Assembly (NCBI GenBank): GCA_933207985.1
Contig: OW240918.1
Location: 114,820,843 to 114,884,842 of the forward strand
DNA: 64,000 nucleotides
Direction: 5' to 3'
DNA from: Pelobates cultripes
Taxonomy: Eukaryota; Chordata; Amphibia; Anura; Pelobatidae
The translations under genes were made by a program, and so were the position numbers. Under the pieces are notes generated by a model that saw only the letters and a list, made by a program, of their open reading frames with translations, did no database searches and was not told the DNA's origin. Positions 1 to 12,154 of the stretch are shown here, piece by piece. Each line of letters begins with the position of its first letter. Position 1 is the first letter of the stretch.

Positions 1-2914
1 ATTTTACAACAGCCGGAAACTAAACACAATATATATTTAAGATTAAGAGGATAAGAAGAAAGGAGTTTAGATGTGAAAGATGCAGAATATTTTTAGTACA
101 GAGACATAGCAGATGGCTTATCTTATGGGCATGTTACATACTTACATTGGTGGAATGATCAGAGATCATTGCCGTTCTTAAAACTCTATTGTAACCACCT
201 GAGTTAAAATCAGTAGGGGGTGTAGGTGATTTGAACAGAGTCACATTGAACGCCAGGTTCTCCTTTGCCCTGAAGGTAAAAAAAAAATTCTATCATTGTT
301 CTATTGAAGCTCAAACAGGCTTTAAAGAGAGCTCTAACTATACCAAATATCTGATGCTGGGAAACTATGCACGTTTAAGCACTTCAATAATTAGTGTTGT
401 ATCACAAGGTCATTGATGTCAGTTAAAGGGACACAATTATCATAAAATGTAGTTTATTACCATACTTAACTTTAAGCAATACCTAAAATGTTGTACAGCA
501 CTTATGCAATCAATATGTCAGCATACAAATGATGTATGTATATACATGGATATTTTGCAAAATGTCCTTTTACAACTTTTTGGATCTTCTAAGGACACCT
601 AGACAAATCCTACTTACTGTGTAACCTTGAGCAGACTGTCTGTCTAATCCGAAACATCTGCATATAGGGGCAAATTTGCAAGACTTTATACATTTATTGA
701 TTGTGGTTGCAAAGTCTAGAGTTTTAGCTAATGAATATTATTCAGCTAGGACAACAAAAGCTTAATTCTTCTAAACTGCACCAGAGCAAATACAACTCGG
801 CAAACTCTCAACTCAGATTCCACAAAGACCTTCTTCATTTCAGCTAATGTGGATTCCATTTAATATAAAGAAAACATTTATGTATTTATTTTATTTCATT
901 TTCAGCAAAATTCATCAGCAGACAGTTTAACTGAGAGCTGCTAAATAGTTCATCTATGTGCTATAGTCCTACATAGACTAGTTGCCTTCTCCGAGCTGTG
1001 ATGGGGTCCTGCTGAGTACTGGACATCGGCCACAAAGTTCACTTATTGATAAATAATGAATTCTTATGAGACAGTTAATAACTTGGGAGCAAATGTGGTT
1101 CAACTCATTTTTATGTAAACGTTTCTGGGTGTTTGCTATACAGACGAGCTTTACAAATGATTTAACATTTATGGATAAACTTTTACAATTAACTTTGCAA
1201 AATATTAAAATATTAAAATGTATACTGTATATAAAAACACATCAATATATATTTAAAAAATTCAAAATATGAAATTTTAAAAGTTTATCCAAAATGATTT
1301 ATCATTTAAAAAGATTAGCAAAAAAACATTAAATTGAGGCCTTCATCTGAACAGAAAAGGAGGCTGTCATTATTGACAGTGTCCTGGGAGTGGAGTAGTA
1401 GTAAGAGAAGACTTGCTACTGGAGAAAATAGGTATATTTTAAAAAAAAAATTGTAAGAAGGAATCCTGGCATCTAAATGGTGAAAGGAACACTCCAAATG
1501 TTAAACCATACATATTGTATTGCTCATTTAATAATGCTATATAATTGACAAGATTACAACTCAACAATCAAAAAATAAGCTAAAAAATATTTTTGATACA
1601 AAATTGTGTATGGGAGTTAGATATGTCAGATATGGGAGTTATATTTAAATAATGGCATGGGAAACTAATGGTTTCTAGTAATATTACTGGTGTAACTGGT
1701 CTTAGTACTCCCCTAATTTTGCCGTTACCATGAGATACAGCATCCATACTTTTCACTGTGGAGTTTAGTGCATTAAACTGATAGAATAGCAAAAGGAAAT
1801 GAAAATATAATATGCATGCACGTGCATTCACTTACATTTATTTAATTAAATATATTTTCTTTTCTTTTTTTTTTTTTTTATAAAAAAGATAAATAAATAA
1901 TAATAACTGAAAGAACACTGTTAATAAGTTTGCTAAGCATGCTTATGTCTCAAATATAATGTTACATTACACGGTTCAGAAGCCTAAGCCAGTAATTATT
2001 TTATAACAATTATCTATACTATAACATTTCTGATATTGGTGGGCTGTTGACTTGATTGTACTTTCTTACATTTTCCCCCAAAATACTTACATTTTACCCA
2101 AAAATACTAACTAATCCTAATTATTTTAGAATATATTTCAAACCATGATTTCTTAAAGTTGTATTTTCAACCTTTAGCTGTGTATATCAGTAGGATATAT
2201 TATGATACTGTGAGGATGGTGCCAATTTCAGATGCTAAAAAAAAAAAAAAAAAAAAGAATTGTTGTCAGTCCAACCAAACAAACATCATTGTCATGTTTA
2301 ACTTTGTTTACCTTGCAAGATCCCTCTTTTTCAGTGATGCAGTTTGCACTCTGCTGTCCATGGTACTGAAATCCTGTAAAAATCCATTTTACAGGTTTAT
2401 TCTATAGGAGTTGAGGAGAGCTGAAAGCTCATTTCAATGTGATGTTTTGAAAGCAAGTTGTCAACTCATCAAAATGCGAGCATTTAGTAAAAAAAAAAAA
2501 AAAAACGAAATATCTTAATTTACTTGATTTTATTGACTTTTTTAGAAAGTGTTTAGAAAGATTTTTTTCTCAATTCAAAGAACATCTTTTAGGACAATAC
2601 ATACTACAATAGTTACAAAATAACATATTTAAAACATGAACAAAACAATGGATGTGAATTTAACAATATGTACAAATGACAGATCAGAGCATAGCTACAT
2701 ACCAAGATAGAGGAGTTAAAGGGGCCCTCCAGGCACCAGTGCAAAGTGTGGATTAGGTTAGTTACTTAGACTATAATTTGTAATGTACATTACATTGTAT
2801 TATATTGTTTTATTGTGATTTAGTCATAACAGAAGCAAAAAAAGTAAATTACGGTAAGTAAAAGACAAACTTCAATGATTCAAGGGTTATGAAAACACCT
2901 GTTTTGAATAGAAT
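1..2914. other. AT-rich spacer, no gene recognised
   Basis: No open frame here is longer than about 80 codons and none resembles a known family. There are homopolymer A-runs near 2237-2256 and 2490-2504 and a T-run near 1866-1879. Short frames in this stretch are what AT-rich DNA gives by chance. It could be intergenic or intronic; nothing in the sequence decides. Confidence 0.6.
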
Positions 2915-3425
2915 AGCATGCCCCTCCTCGTTCCCTCCACTCTGCCCGTGACCTTCTCCTGTCCGCTGTTCGCACCCGTATGGCCAACTCGCACTTGCAG
3001 GACTTCTCGCGGGCAGCTTCTTTCCTATTTAACAGCCTGTCTACCCCCATCAGACTCTCCCCTAGTCTACAATCCTTTAAGAAGTGCCGTAAAACCTATC
3101 TCTTTAGGAAAGCTTATGGCCTCCCAGAGTAACCTCTACTTTACATACCTGTCTCTTGCTCTCTCCTATAGGGCAGCACTTTACTCTCTCCTCAGCTCTG
3201 CTTCACTCCCACCTTATTTGACTGATATTTACTGTCCTAACATGTCTTATACCCCACCTCCTATAGACTGTAAGCTCGTTTGAGCAGGGTCCTCTTCAAC
3301 CTATTGTTCTTGTAAGTTTTCTTGTAATTGTCCTATTTATAGTTACATCCCCCCTCTCATATTGTAAAGCGCTACGGAATCTGTTGGCGCTATATAAATG
3401 GCAATAATAATAATAATAATAATAA
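2915..3425 (+). mobile_element. L2-type LINE, 3' end fragment
   Basis: One forward frame reads as the last part of a LINE reverse transcriptase, with 'RSLHSARDLLLS', 'LQDFSRAASFLFNSL' and 'SFKKCRKTYLFRKAYGL' before a stop near 3130. The same motifs recur in the copy at 38165-38830. After the stop comes a 3' UTR containing 'ctgtaagctcgtttgagcag' and the tail 'gcgctatataaat' followed by (AAT)n at 3400-3425. The element is 5'-truncated, as usual for LINEs after incomplete reverse transcription. Assignment to the L2/CR1 group rests on C-terminal motifs and tail type only. Confidence 0.75.
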
Positions 3426-3969
3426 CCCTTTCTGAGATGGACCATCCCATCCCCCAAACTTTAAAATAAATTAAAGAAATTTTTAAATTCTAAAATGTAC
3501 CTCCAAGTAAATACTAGTTCTTCCTGCAGTCTGATCCTTCTTGGCGAACATCACTCCCACTTGCGGGAGGGAGAGGGAGGTAAGGGAGGAGGTACTGAGA
3601 GGAGGACAGGGGCAGCACAGAGGGTGGCATTCTGCCATTGGCTCTCTTGTACCAATATGCTGTGCGTGCTTGCATCAGATACCAGCAGGGGATGGCTGGC
3701 AACCTTAGGGCTGGGGGACAATTCCAGTCAAGTGGCCCATTGCACCACCAAATCAGCTCACCATCCATGCCCACCTTTTCCTGGTTTTATAACGGATATA
3801 AGTGTAGTCCATGTATTGAGCATGTTTTGTATACATCTGTCAGGTTTCAAAACTGACATGTAAGACTTTTTCGTTTATTACTGGCCATTTAAGTGAACTT
3901 CATGATTTTCTCCTCTAGTGGACTCCCTAGCCACTAATCTATTCACTCACCTTAATAACCTCACCTGGA
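3426..3969. other. Spacer, no gene recognised
   Basis: Mixed-composition DNA with a purine-rich stretch at about 3564-3615. Overlapping frames on both strands cover 3495-3863, but none shows a recognisable domain or repeat family. Confidence 0.5.
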
Positions 3970-4648
3970 TTAACTAATTAGGAGGCTTGATAAGTCTACT
4001 CCCGGCACACAACAGTGCCTTAACATGCTGTCTTTTAGGGCTTTCTTGAATATGGCTAGGTCTTCACGACGTACTATCGTACCGTTTGAGGCTCTTACAC
4101 GGTTAGGTGATAGTTCTTCAGCTATGGCATTTTCTTTTCCATTAATATGTGGAGTAGAAATGGTTTGTTCAGATTCAGTAATAATTGTACCCATGGTAGC
4201 TGGTTGATGAGGAGCGGAGGTAGAATTTAGTTTGAAGGCCAGCTCCAGGAGATTAGCTTCCACAAACCTCTTTTCAGCTAGATAGCTTTCATGTTTGGTG
4301 AGTTTTTCTATAGGCAGAATAGTACCATCACTGGCTTTTATGAGCCCAGGAGCACCATAACCGGGTTTTGCATTATTCTTTCCTGCGGATGGGAATTGTA
4401 GTCACTGTAGTCAACATAGGTTCAGGACATTCGCTCATAACTTCATCTTCTGAATGACTGTCATCTGAAGGCAGAGCATCACAGTCCATTTTTTCTGATC
4501 CCTTATCTGTATCATGGGATGCTATGGAATCATCTGGGAGAGAAAAAGTAAGTATGTATTTTTTATATAGATTAGACGTACCATGTTTTGTATCCTTACA
4601 TGAAGGAGTGCTTCTTTCTGTAGCCCTTTTCTTGGTTTCAGTGACAAC
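3970..4648 (-). pseudogene. gag-like retroelement gene, downstream part (broken)
   Basis: Minus-strand coding remnant, rich in Ser, Asp and Glu. The part at 4648-4385 includes 'DDSHSEDEVMSECPEP'. Near 4385 a frameshift moves the reading into the frame that runs on to the stop at 3970, passing through 'ASDGTILPIEKL'. It continues the frame holding a zinc knuckle at 7235-7620; the two halves are separated by the hAT-type element at 4649-7234. Removing that element plus one copy of the 8-bp duplication brings both halves into the same frame. No enzyme motif is seen. I infer a gag or gag-linker region of an LTR retrotransposon, clade not determined. Confidence 0.55.
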
Positions 4649-4828
4649 CAGGGCCGGACTGGGGATTCCAAAGCAGCCCTGGAAAAAAAATCTATGCCAG
4701 CCCCATAAGTCATTGCGCCATATATTGTCGCATGTAATATGTAAGGCTATGTCTTGCCACCCTAGATGATTGAGATATATATATATATATATATATTTTT
4801 TATTTTTTATTTTTTTTAAATATATATA

Positions 4829-5865
4829 TGTGACGAGACCCATCTCGCCACATTGCATTGGAGAAGCCTGGTTGCCCGCCTGCTGCCCCTGGACTATGGC
4901 CCCCTTTTAAAAGACATCTTTTTTTACCTGCAGAAAAGCTTCATTCGTGCTTTTCTGCCTGGGGTTCGGTAGATTTGTTTGAATGTGTTATACCCCAGAT
5001 AGGAATTCCATGGAGCCCATTCGTATGAAACTGACTGTAAAGACTTTGGCTCCATGGTGATTAAACTGTATTCGTGTGGTCTGAGCGCCATTCGCTTAAT
5101 AATGTGCGCTCGGACCTGAGCTATCTGGGGATATGTTACATGTCTGTGTTTTATGTAATAAATGTGACTTTATGTATTTTAAAGTGTTTTGTGTCTTTTG
5201 CAACCATGTGCTTAATGGAGTCTTGTGTCTGTCCTGGGAGATAATTGAATTACTTATCTCCAGGATAGAAGACTCTGAAACTGGTTTGGGCCAGAAAGCC
5301 ATGCTTCATTTAGTCACAAAGGACTTTTTACGAACTTTTGAACCCCTGGTCTGATTCATGCCATTTTTTAATATGTTGTTCCCCTGAATGGATTTATTGT
5401 GAATATGTAATTTTATGTGAATGTGATGTATGGTTTTAGAGTTATGAAAGTTGGGTAGAAAGTATGTTTTAACTGTATGTAATTGAGTTTCCTCTCAGGA
5501 TAAGGGGAGGGAATATGTGGGATGTAACTGTGATGTGATTGGTTGTTTTATACCTCCCTGTGGGCGGTCCTGTATTTGCAAGACTGTAATAAAAACCAAG
5601 CTGGGTGTGCCAGAACCTCAGACCACTGCTTGACCCTCAACACGGAGCCTTGTCTCGTCTTTGGGGGTATTCACTGTATGCTGTTAGAGACTGATTGCCA
5701 GGAGTGTAAGCTGATTGTCTGCTTTTCCTGTTCGTCTGCTAGCAGCTATTTGGGAGGTTCCAGTTCGGGAGTTTGGTGTTCTGCAGTAGCTGTGCCTGTA
5801 TCTCTGGAAAGGGGGCCGATCGCCTAAACGGTTTTTACCCCTTGTGTGCAAAACGGTCCGTTACA
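4829..5865 (+). mobile_element. Solo LTR, about 1.04 kb
   Basis: The block begins TGTGACGAGACC and ends GGTCCGTTACA, giving the TG...CA ends expected of an LTR. It sits inside a (TA)n tract, so any target duplication cannot be read. An AATAAA signal lies at 5588-5593, followed by an R/U5-like stretch. A diverged second copy with the same order of blocks is at 7637-8587. No internal coding region is attached, so it is best explained as a solo LTR left by recombination. Retrovirus or gypsy origin is not decided. Confidence 0.7.
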
Positions 5866-6061
5866 ATATATATATATATATCCTTTTTCCAATATAAAAT
5901 ATTGGTCATTTCAGAGTAAAATTTTTAATTATACAGTAAGCATACTCACATGCAGACACAGACCATCTCACTGACACAAGATGATTGAAACACAGCCTCA
6001 TAGACAAACAATCTCACTGATATACATAAGGTCATTGACATAAAAACACAAGCTCACTCAG

Positions 6062-6994
6062 TAGCAGGCACACACACACACACACACAAGCAAGCCCACT
6101 CGCTAGCAGGCGCGCACACACACACAGCTTAATGTAGAGGCTCTGGTGTCTTTAGCCTGTCCCTGCAGGCTTTTCAATGTAAACACTGACTTTTTAGAGA
6201 AAAGGCAGTGTTTACATTGCTTCCTAGTGACAGACACTCAGACCGTCACTAGAGGTGCTTCCTGTGTCAGTGTGGATTGGCTGAGATCATCAAGCTTGAT
6301 GATCTCAGCCGTAGAGGCAGGGCCAGTCGAGGGGAGACCAGCACGACATGGGGAAAAAAAAAGGTGAGTAAAAACACACATACACACACACATACCATGT
6401 CAGACACACACCATGACACAGACAGACCATGACACAAACACACACACACTGTGACACAGACAGAAACACACACACACCATGACAGACAGACACACCATTA
6501 CACAGACAGACACACACACACCATTACAGAGACACACACATACCATGACAGACACACACCTTAAAAAAGACACACACACCTTGACACGCACACACCATAA
6601 CACAGACAGACCGTGACACAGACACACACACACGACACAGACACACACACATGACACACAGACACACACACACCATGACACAGAGAGACCATGACACAGA
6701 CAGACACACATTACATGACACAGACAGACACACACACACCATGACATACAGACACACACACCATGACAAACACACACACACCATGACACAGACAGACCGT
6801 GACACAGACAGACACACATTACATGACAGACACACACACACACCATGACACAGACACACATTGCATGACACAAACACACACACACCATGACACAGAGACA
6901 CACACACACCATGACACAGACAGACACACACAATGACACAGACACACACACCATGACACAGACACACACACACATACACTCACACTGACACACA
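6062..6994. repeat. Long CA-rich compound array
   Basis: Interrupted (CA)n with recurring 'accatgacacagacagacac' units, most continuous from 6370 to 6990. On the opposite strand the array produces long artificial frames made of Cys, Val and Met. The block at 6120-6360 just before it matches the TTAA elements at 9236 and 18597 (shared 'gcagtgtttacattgc' and 'gatgatctcagcc'). A similar CA array follows the related module at 9720. Confidence 0.85.
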
Positions 6995-7234
6995 CAATTT
7001 CTACCTGTGGGGAGCTCTGATGGCGGCCGCATGGGGGAGCTGGCTCTTCTGGCGGCCGCAAAGGGAGCTCCTTTGGTGGCCGCAGGGGGAGCTGGCTGTT
7101 CTGTCACTGCTCCCCCTGCGGCCGCCAAAGGAGCTCCCTCTGCGGCCGCAGGTCAGCCAGCTGCCTGCCCGGCCCCAGGTGCCGACGGCCCACCGGGAAA
7201 TTTCCTGGTATCCTGGTGGGCCAGTCCGGCCCTG

Positions 7235-7620
7235 GTGACCACAGCGGTTTCAGGGGGTCTTATTGGGCATTCTGTGATTCTGTGCCCTTTCCCTCTACAA
7301 CAGAAGCAGGAGTCGTCTTGCCGTATTTTATCTATTTCCATTTTAGTAAGAGGTTCTCTTTTCTTGTTTTTTATGGAAGGAGTGACGGTCTTAGTTTTCT
7401 TTGGTTTTATACAAGAGCTTGATTGTAGTAACAATGAAACAATCTTGCACAGTTCTAAGAGGCTTTCAGCAATTGTAGATAGAACACCAGTTAACCCTGT
7501 AGTCTCCATTTTTAGGCCTTGACAATGAAGTCTATGCTCTGATAAAGAATCTCTGTTCCTGGTAATATCCTGTATTTTATCTACATTATTTCATTCTGTA
7601 GAGAACTTACCTGCAGTGCC
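7235..7620 (-). pseudogene. gag-like retroelement gene, zinc-knuckle part
   Basis: Minus-strand reading frame, open from above 7509 down to the hAT insertion. It contains a CX2CX4HX4C zinc knuckle (CFCCRGKGHRITEC) preceded by a Lys-rich stretch and followed by 'PIRPPE'. This layout matches nucleocapsid domains of LTR retrotransposon Gag proteins, which bind the element's RNA. The apparent C-terminus at 7153 belongs to the inserted element, not to this gene. Upstream coding sequence is lost near 7620, where unrelated LTR sequence begins. I cannot tell which LTR clade it is from. Confidence 0.65.
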
Positions 7621-7636
7621 TCATACTGAAAGGCCC

Positions 7637-8587
7637 TGTGACTATGGCCCCATGTTGAAATGCTGGATTTTCCCCTGCAAAGACCCAAAAGCCGGGTCAT
7701 TCAGTACTTTCCCTATGTGAGCAGTGTTACCCCAGATAGCTATGCCATGGAGCCCATTCGTATAACGAAAGACTATGTGAAAGACTTTGGCTTCATGGCA
7801 ATTGAACTGTATGCATGTGATCTGAGCGCCATTCAGTAATAATTTGCACTCAGATCTAAGCTATCTGGGGAAATGATAAATGTACCCGTTTTATGCAATC
7901 ACTGCACAGTTATATATTTTTATGTATTTTATTGTATTTTGCTACCATGTGGCTAATGGAGTTTTGCCTCTGTCCTTGGAGATAATTGGATTACTTCCCA
8001 ATTATCTCCAGGATAGAAGACTCTGTGGAACTGGTTTTGGGCAGAAAAACCATGCTTCATTTTGTCAAATAGGACTTTCCCTTAACTTTTTAACCCCTGA
8101 ACCGATTGCCCTGATTTTTGAGTATGTGTATATTTCAAGCATGAGGATTCTGAAAATGTATGTTTTATGTGAATGGCATGTATATTTTGGAAGTTATTAA
8201 TATTTTGTGGGGAGGATTTTGTGTGGGAGTGTCTGTGTGTATTGTACAGATTGATTGGTTGTATTTCAAAACCCTGTGGGCAGTACTGTGTTTGTGGATT
8301 GTGAATAAAAGAGTCTGTGTGTGCCAGTACAGTCAGTTCTGCTTGACCTCAAAATGAAGTGTCGTCTCGTTATTGGGGGAATTGGATTGTATGCTGATTG
8401 CCAGGAGTGTAAGCTGATTGTATGCTTTTCCTGTTCAGCTGCTTACAGCATTCACATGCTTGAGAGCATTCGTATGCTTCTCTGGTTCGGTGGTTGTGGT
8501 GTCTGCTGCAGTGCTTGGAGTCCTCAAGAAGTGCTAGGAGCATCCTTCAACGGAGGTACCCAGTCGGGTTGCCCTTCAATCCGTTAC
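7637..8587 (+). mobile_element. Second, diverged copy of the 1-kb LTR
   Basis: It shares ordered blocks with 4829-5865: 'atggagcccattcgta', 'gatctgagcgccattc', 'agctatctgggga', 'ttatctccaggataga', AATAAA at 8304-8309, 'gccaggagtgtaagctgatt', and the end 'ccgttaca' at 8587. The first block seen in copy 1 is missing, so the 5' edge near 7637 is approximate. Many substitutions and small indels separate the copies, pointing to separate, older insertions rather than one recent LTR pair. Confidence 0.7.
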
Positions 8588-9235
8588 AGGCACTTACCTG
8601 CATTACTTCATCCTGAACTTGCCTGAATTACATCTTACCGAAAGACTTTCCTTATCAGCTTCCAAGAATCCTGATTTGTGGCGTATTGCCTTCATTGAAG
8701 AATCTTAACTGCTTCAATTGCTGCATCACTGCATGATCTTGTAAGCAACCTGCATTATATTATTTTGGAATATACCTACCTGTTTCAACCTCTGCAACTC
8801 TGCATGATCCTGTATTGTCTTATCCTAAAAGGTATTTACCTATAACTAGCTGCATTACAAAGTATCCTGGAAATCATTAACTACTTGGTATAACTTCAAG
8901 CTTGCTTGTATACAAAATACTTTATTCATTTACTTTCTAAAGATCTTGTTTGGGGCATATCGACTAAACCCTTTTTTTCTCACAAAGTATCTTGTTTGTG
9001 GCAGACTGCCCTTTATTCTTTATTTTCAGTAAATGTGTTAGGTCTAATACAACAAATAAAGTTTTAACCAATAACCCTGCAATCGTCTCCTCTGTGACCT
9101 GCTCAGGAGCATGACAACATCAATGGGATTACCATCCCATACACCATCACCAGGGCTTGACAAATTTAATTTGAATCTAGAAGCCAGCTAAAAAAAGTTA
9201 GGAGTAAAGTTTTTCAATGTCAAAGATACCATTCT
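8588..9235. other. Spacer with LTR-like 3' end signals
   Basis: No coding frame. Loose repeats of 'cctgcattac' and 'ctgcatgatc' run through 8595-8860. AATAAA at 9055-9060 is followed by 'gtctcctctgtgacctgctc' and 'gcatgaca', which resembles the R/U5 end of another LTR, but no matching 5' end is seen. Confidence 0.35.
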
Positions 9236-9690
9236 AAAGGGACACTGTAGTCACCAGAACTACTACAACTTGATGTAGTTGTTTTGGAGTCTATATTCTG
9301 TCCCTGCCCGCTTTTCAATGTGAACACTGACTTTTCAGAGAAAAGGCAGTGTTTACATTGCTGCCTAGTAAAACCTCTAGTGACAGTAACTCAGATGGTC
9401 TCTCTAGGTGCTTCCTGGGCCACTGCTGCACAGTGTGCACCACCTACATTCAGCGTGACTCTTAATTCTACCCATAGAGATGCATTTGTTCAATGCATCT
9501 TCATGAGAGGACGCTGATTGGTGCAGCATTGTGTATTGGTGCACATGCATAATAGCCTTCCATTGCTTTCCAAAGGGCTAGCATTAGATTGGCTGAGATC
9601 AAGACTAATGATCTCAGCCATGGAGGCGGGAACAGCCACATGGAGTCCGGAATGGCATGGGGAAAAAAAAGTAGAGTAAAAACACCTTTC
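9236..9690. mobile_element. TTAA-family short element, interrupted copy
   Basis: It begins 'aaagggacactgtagtcacc' and shares 'cttttcaatgtgaacactga', 'aaggcagtgtttacattgc' and 'tgatctcagccatggaggcg' with 18597-19088 and 6120-6360. It runs into a CA array instead of a matching right terminus. No coding potential. Confidence 0.6.
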
Positions 9691-10250
9691 CTATGTGATT
9701 GGAAGTGTGGACAGTCACCTAAACAAACACACTTACTGACAGGCACACACACACACTTGCTGATTTGACACACACTAACAAACACACACTCAATGACAGG
9801 CATACGCACACACTCACTGACAGACACACACACACGCAGACAGACACACTGTTACAGGCATACTGGCTTACACAGACAGACATACTGACACACACACAGA
9901 TACTTGCACACACACAGACAGACATACTGGCGCACACACACACAGACATACTGACACACACACAGGCATACTGACACACACAGACATTAGTGTGTGGGCT
10001 CCCGGTGCAGCCGCAATACCAGCACTGTGGCCCATGGGGGGGTACATTTTTATTTTTTTTATTTCCTGGATGCGGGCGGCGGTGCCACAGGCAGCTGCAT
10101 TGGGCCCCACAGGTGCAGCTGCCCCATGTTAAAGACTGCCCTGGATTTAGGGCGGCCTGGGGGGCAATTGCCTCCCTGTCCCAGCCCGCCCCTGGATACC
10201 AGTTTTGCATAGAATTGACATTGAAACTTTGTTCTGGGATGTCAAATGAT
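9691..10250. repeat. CA array and adjoining GC-rich segment
   Basis: Interrupted (CA)n with 'cagacagacatactg' units occupies about 9720-9988. It is followed by a GC-rich block (9989-10200) ending 'cagcccgcccctg', which looks like the right end of an hAT-type element. A matching left end with an 8-bp duplication was not found. Confidence 0.6.
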
Positions 10251-11343
10251 GCTTTAAGAGGTTAATCTCTGTATGTGCAATGTTTCAAATGAAGTGCTGC
10301 ATATACAGGCACCATCGCCACTTAAAATCACTGAAGTAGTCATGGTACTTGGAGTAACACTATAATTTAGAAATGTTTAAAGCAAGGGGTATTTGATGGT
10401 ACAGAATAGGACAGCTTTAATTCACCATAACATTGAAGTGGTGGTATGGGAACATAACATTTGATTAGTGGAAAAAGTTATGTAAGCAGTTAGAAAGGGA
10501 TCTGCAATGGCTCTTGGAGCATTTTCCAACTCGTTTTGGTCTTGTAAAACTACCTCGTGTGACATTTTTGTGTAGCTTTAGCTGCTCTTAAGAATAGCTG
10601 ACTTCAAAATTAAGAGTAAGCAACCCTACCAATCCTTTTGTAGATACCTGGTGGTCTCTGTCTCACCCCCTCGGTGGTCTCTCTCCCAGCAACATGAAGC
10701 AATTATTCCCAAAGAGGCCAAAAAGGCCATATTCCAATCATGGCGGAATTAGTTTTAAAAACTGCAAAATCATTTTATGTGTAAAAGGGAATAATCTCAA
10801 ATAATATAGTGGCATATGTCAAAAATCAATTGTAAAGAAAAAAAAAACTTCATAAAACTCACACACACGAGATAATCAGACATTGAATACCTAACTAAAT
10901 CGGTATGTCATGACCCAATCTATACACAAAATAGCATGTTGTTGAATTCAGAAAGATGGATTTTATGTCAGACCTATCATTCAGAAACATCCCCAAGACC
11001 AACACACAAACAACAAAATCTAGGGAAAAAATGTAAAAGATCTGATAAGTCAGTACCTCTCCATGTGTTCTAGATCCTTTTGGATTTACCATTAGAGAAA
11101 GTCAATGGGTGCCTTTAATCCAATTTGCCCAAGGACCCAATGTAAAGCGAATAGACATTATATCCAGTTAATAGTCTATATAGTTTCCTTAGGCCAAGGA
11201 ATGTTCCTTCATGTTTTTTATTCTACAAAACAAATGTCCAAACAAACAGCGCAAAACAGATTGAAGAGTGACTTTTAATAAATTATCAGAAGTAAAACCT
11301 CTTGACATGGCTTTACTAATCATCAGATTTAAACATCTATCTA
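10251..11343. other. Spacer, no gene recognised
   Basis: AT-rich DNA with no long frame and no repeat family that I recognise. Confidence 0.5.
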
Positions 11344-11402
11344 CATAGAAACATAGAATGTGACGGCAGATAAGAACCATTCGGCCCATCTAGTCTGCCC
11401 AA
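11344..11402 (+). repeat. Interspersed repeat fragment, SINE-like
   Basis: The segment 'acatagaaacatagaatgtg' continuing to 'cggcccatctagtctgccc' matches, from memory, a repeat that is very common in frog genomes. Only about 60 bp is present. An inverted echo follows ('atcttcttcattgc' against 'acaatgaagaagat' at 11409-11451). Confidence 0.45.
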
Positions 11403-12150
11403 TAAAAATCTTCTTCATTGCAAGTTATGTATAGCAGACAATGAAGAAGATTTTCACCTCTTTTAGCCCTAAAAAGAACTTAAGGTTCAGAAATTATATG
11501 ACAACATTCCAAAAATGATTGAAAGCAAAGTGTATTCCACATTAAGTATTTTATACTAATATATTGTTAGGTATCTAGATATTTTTTTTTGCCTCCGCAA
11601 ACATGTTTTTTTTTATCCTGTAAATTAGCCTTTTGAAAATATTTGTTCCTTTATATGTTCTAAGTATTTGGAAAAAAAGTTACAACAGAAAATAATAAGT
11701 ATTATAAGCACTACAAATTATGTGTGCATGAAAAGGTATTGACCCATATTTAAAAATCAGCTCATTAATCAAGTAATATCTTTGAAAACATTACAGGCCA
11801 GGCAATTTTTTTACAATAATAAATATTATTCTTGAAAAAATAGGATGGCAGAGTGGAAAATAACTGATATAGGCTGTTTTTGTTTACTATTTATTTTTTG
11901 TTGGGGTTTATACATTTTAGTTATGCTTGATGGAAGAACTTTAGTAGGATTCAGATGAACACAGTGCAGCAGTGACGGAACTACCGCGGTCGCAGGGCCC
12001 GCCACTGCCCCGGTCACTCCTCCCAGCTTACACAGAGCCCACAGGGAGGGAGGAGAGAAGGGAGTCAGAGTCAGAACTCTGACTCCCATCAACCTGAGCC
12101 ACCAATGGACCCCAGGGAAGTCACCCTCCTGCATCTAAAAGGTAGGAAAC
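11403..12150. other. Spacer with a possible hAT-type left end
   Basis: AT-rich up to about 11965, then a GC-rich switch at 'cagtgacggaactaccgcgg', the form of start seen in hAT-type elements. No partner end with an 8-bp duplication was identified. Confidence 0.35.
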
Positions 12151-12154
12151 AGGA

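Larger units (their letters stand above)
4649..7234. mobile_element. hAT-type non-autonomous DNA element, composite
   Basis: The ends are inverted repeats: CAGGGCCGGACTGG at the left (4649) and its complement at the right, ending at 7234. They are flanked by 8-bp direct repeats gtgacaac (4641-4648) and gtgaccac (7235-7242), 7 of 8 identical. An 8-bp duplication and a CAGGG terminus are typical of hAT transposons. No transposase is present. The interior holds a (TA)n tract with a solo LTR (4829-5865), a module shared with the elements at 9236 and 18597, a long CA-rich array and a GC-rich right end. The element interrupts a gag-like gene on the minus strand. Confidence 0.8.

Noticed and set aside
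4520..4590. Possible mini-intron in the gag-like gene (gtacgt at about 4583, ctcccag at about 4533)
   Set aside because: The frame stays open across the segment without splicing and about 50 bp is very short for a vertebrate intron.
6400..7128. 242-codon minus-strand frame rich in Cys, Val and Met
   Set aside because: It is a translation of the CA array; frames on both strands are open there and no domain is present.
4829..8587. The two 1-kb LTRs as the pair of one provirus
   Set aside because: They are much diverged, one sits inside a separate hAT element with its own duplication, and the DNA between them is not a collinear provirus.
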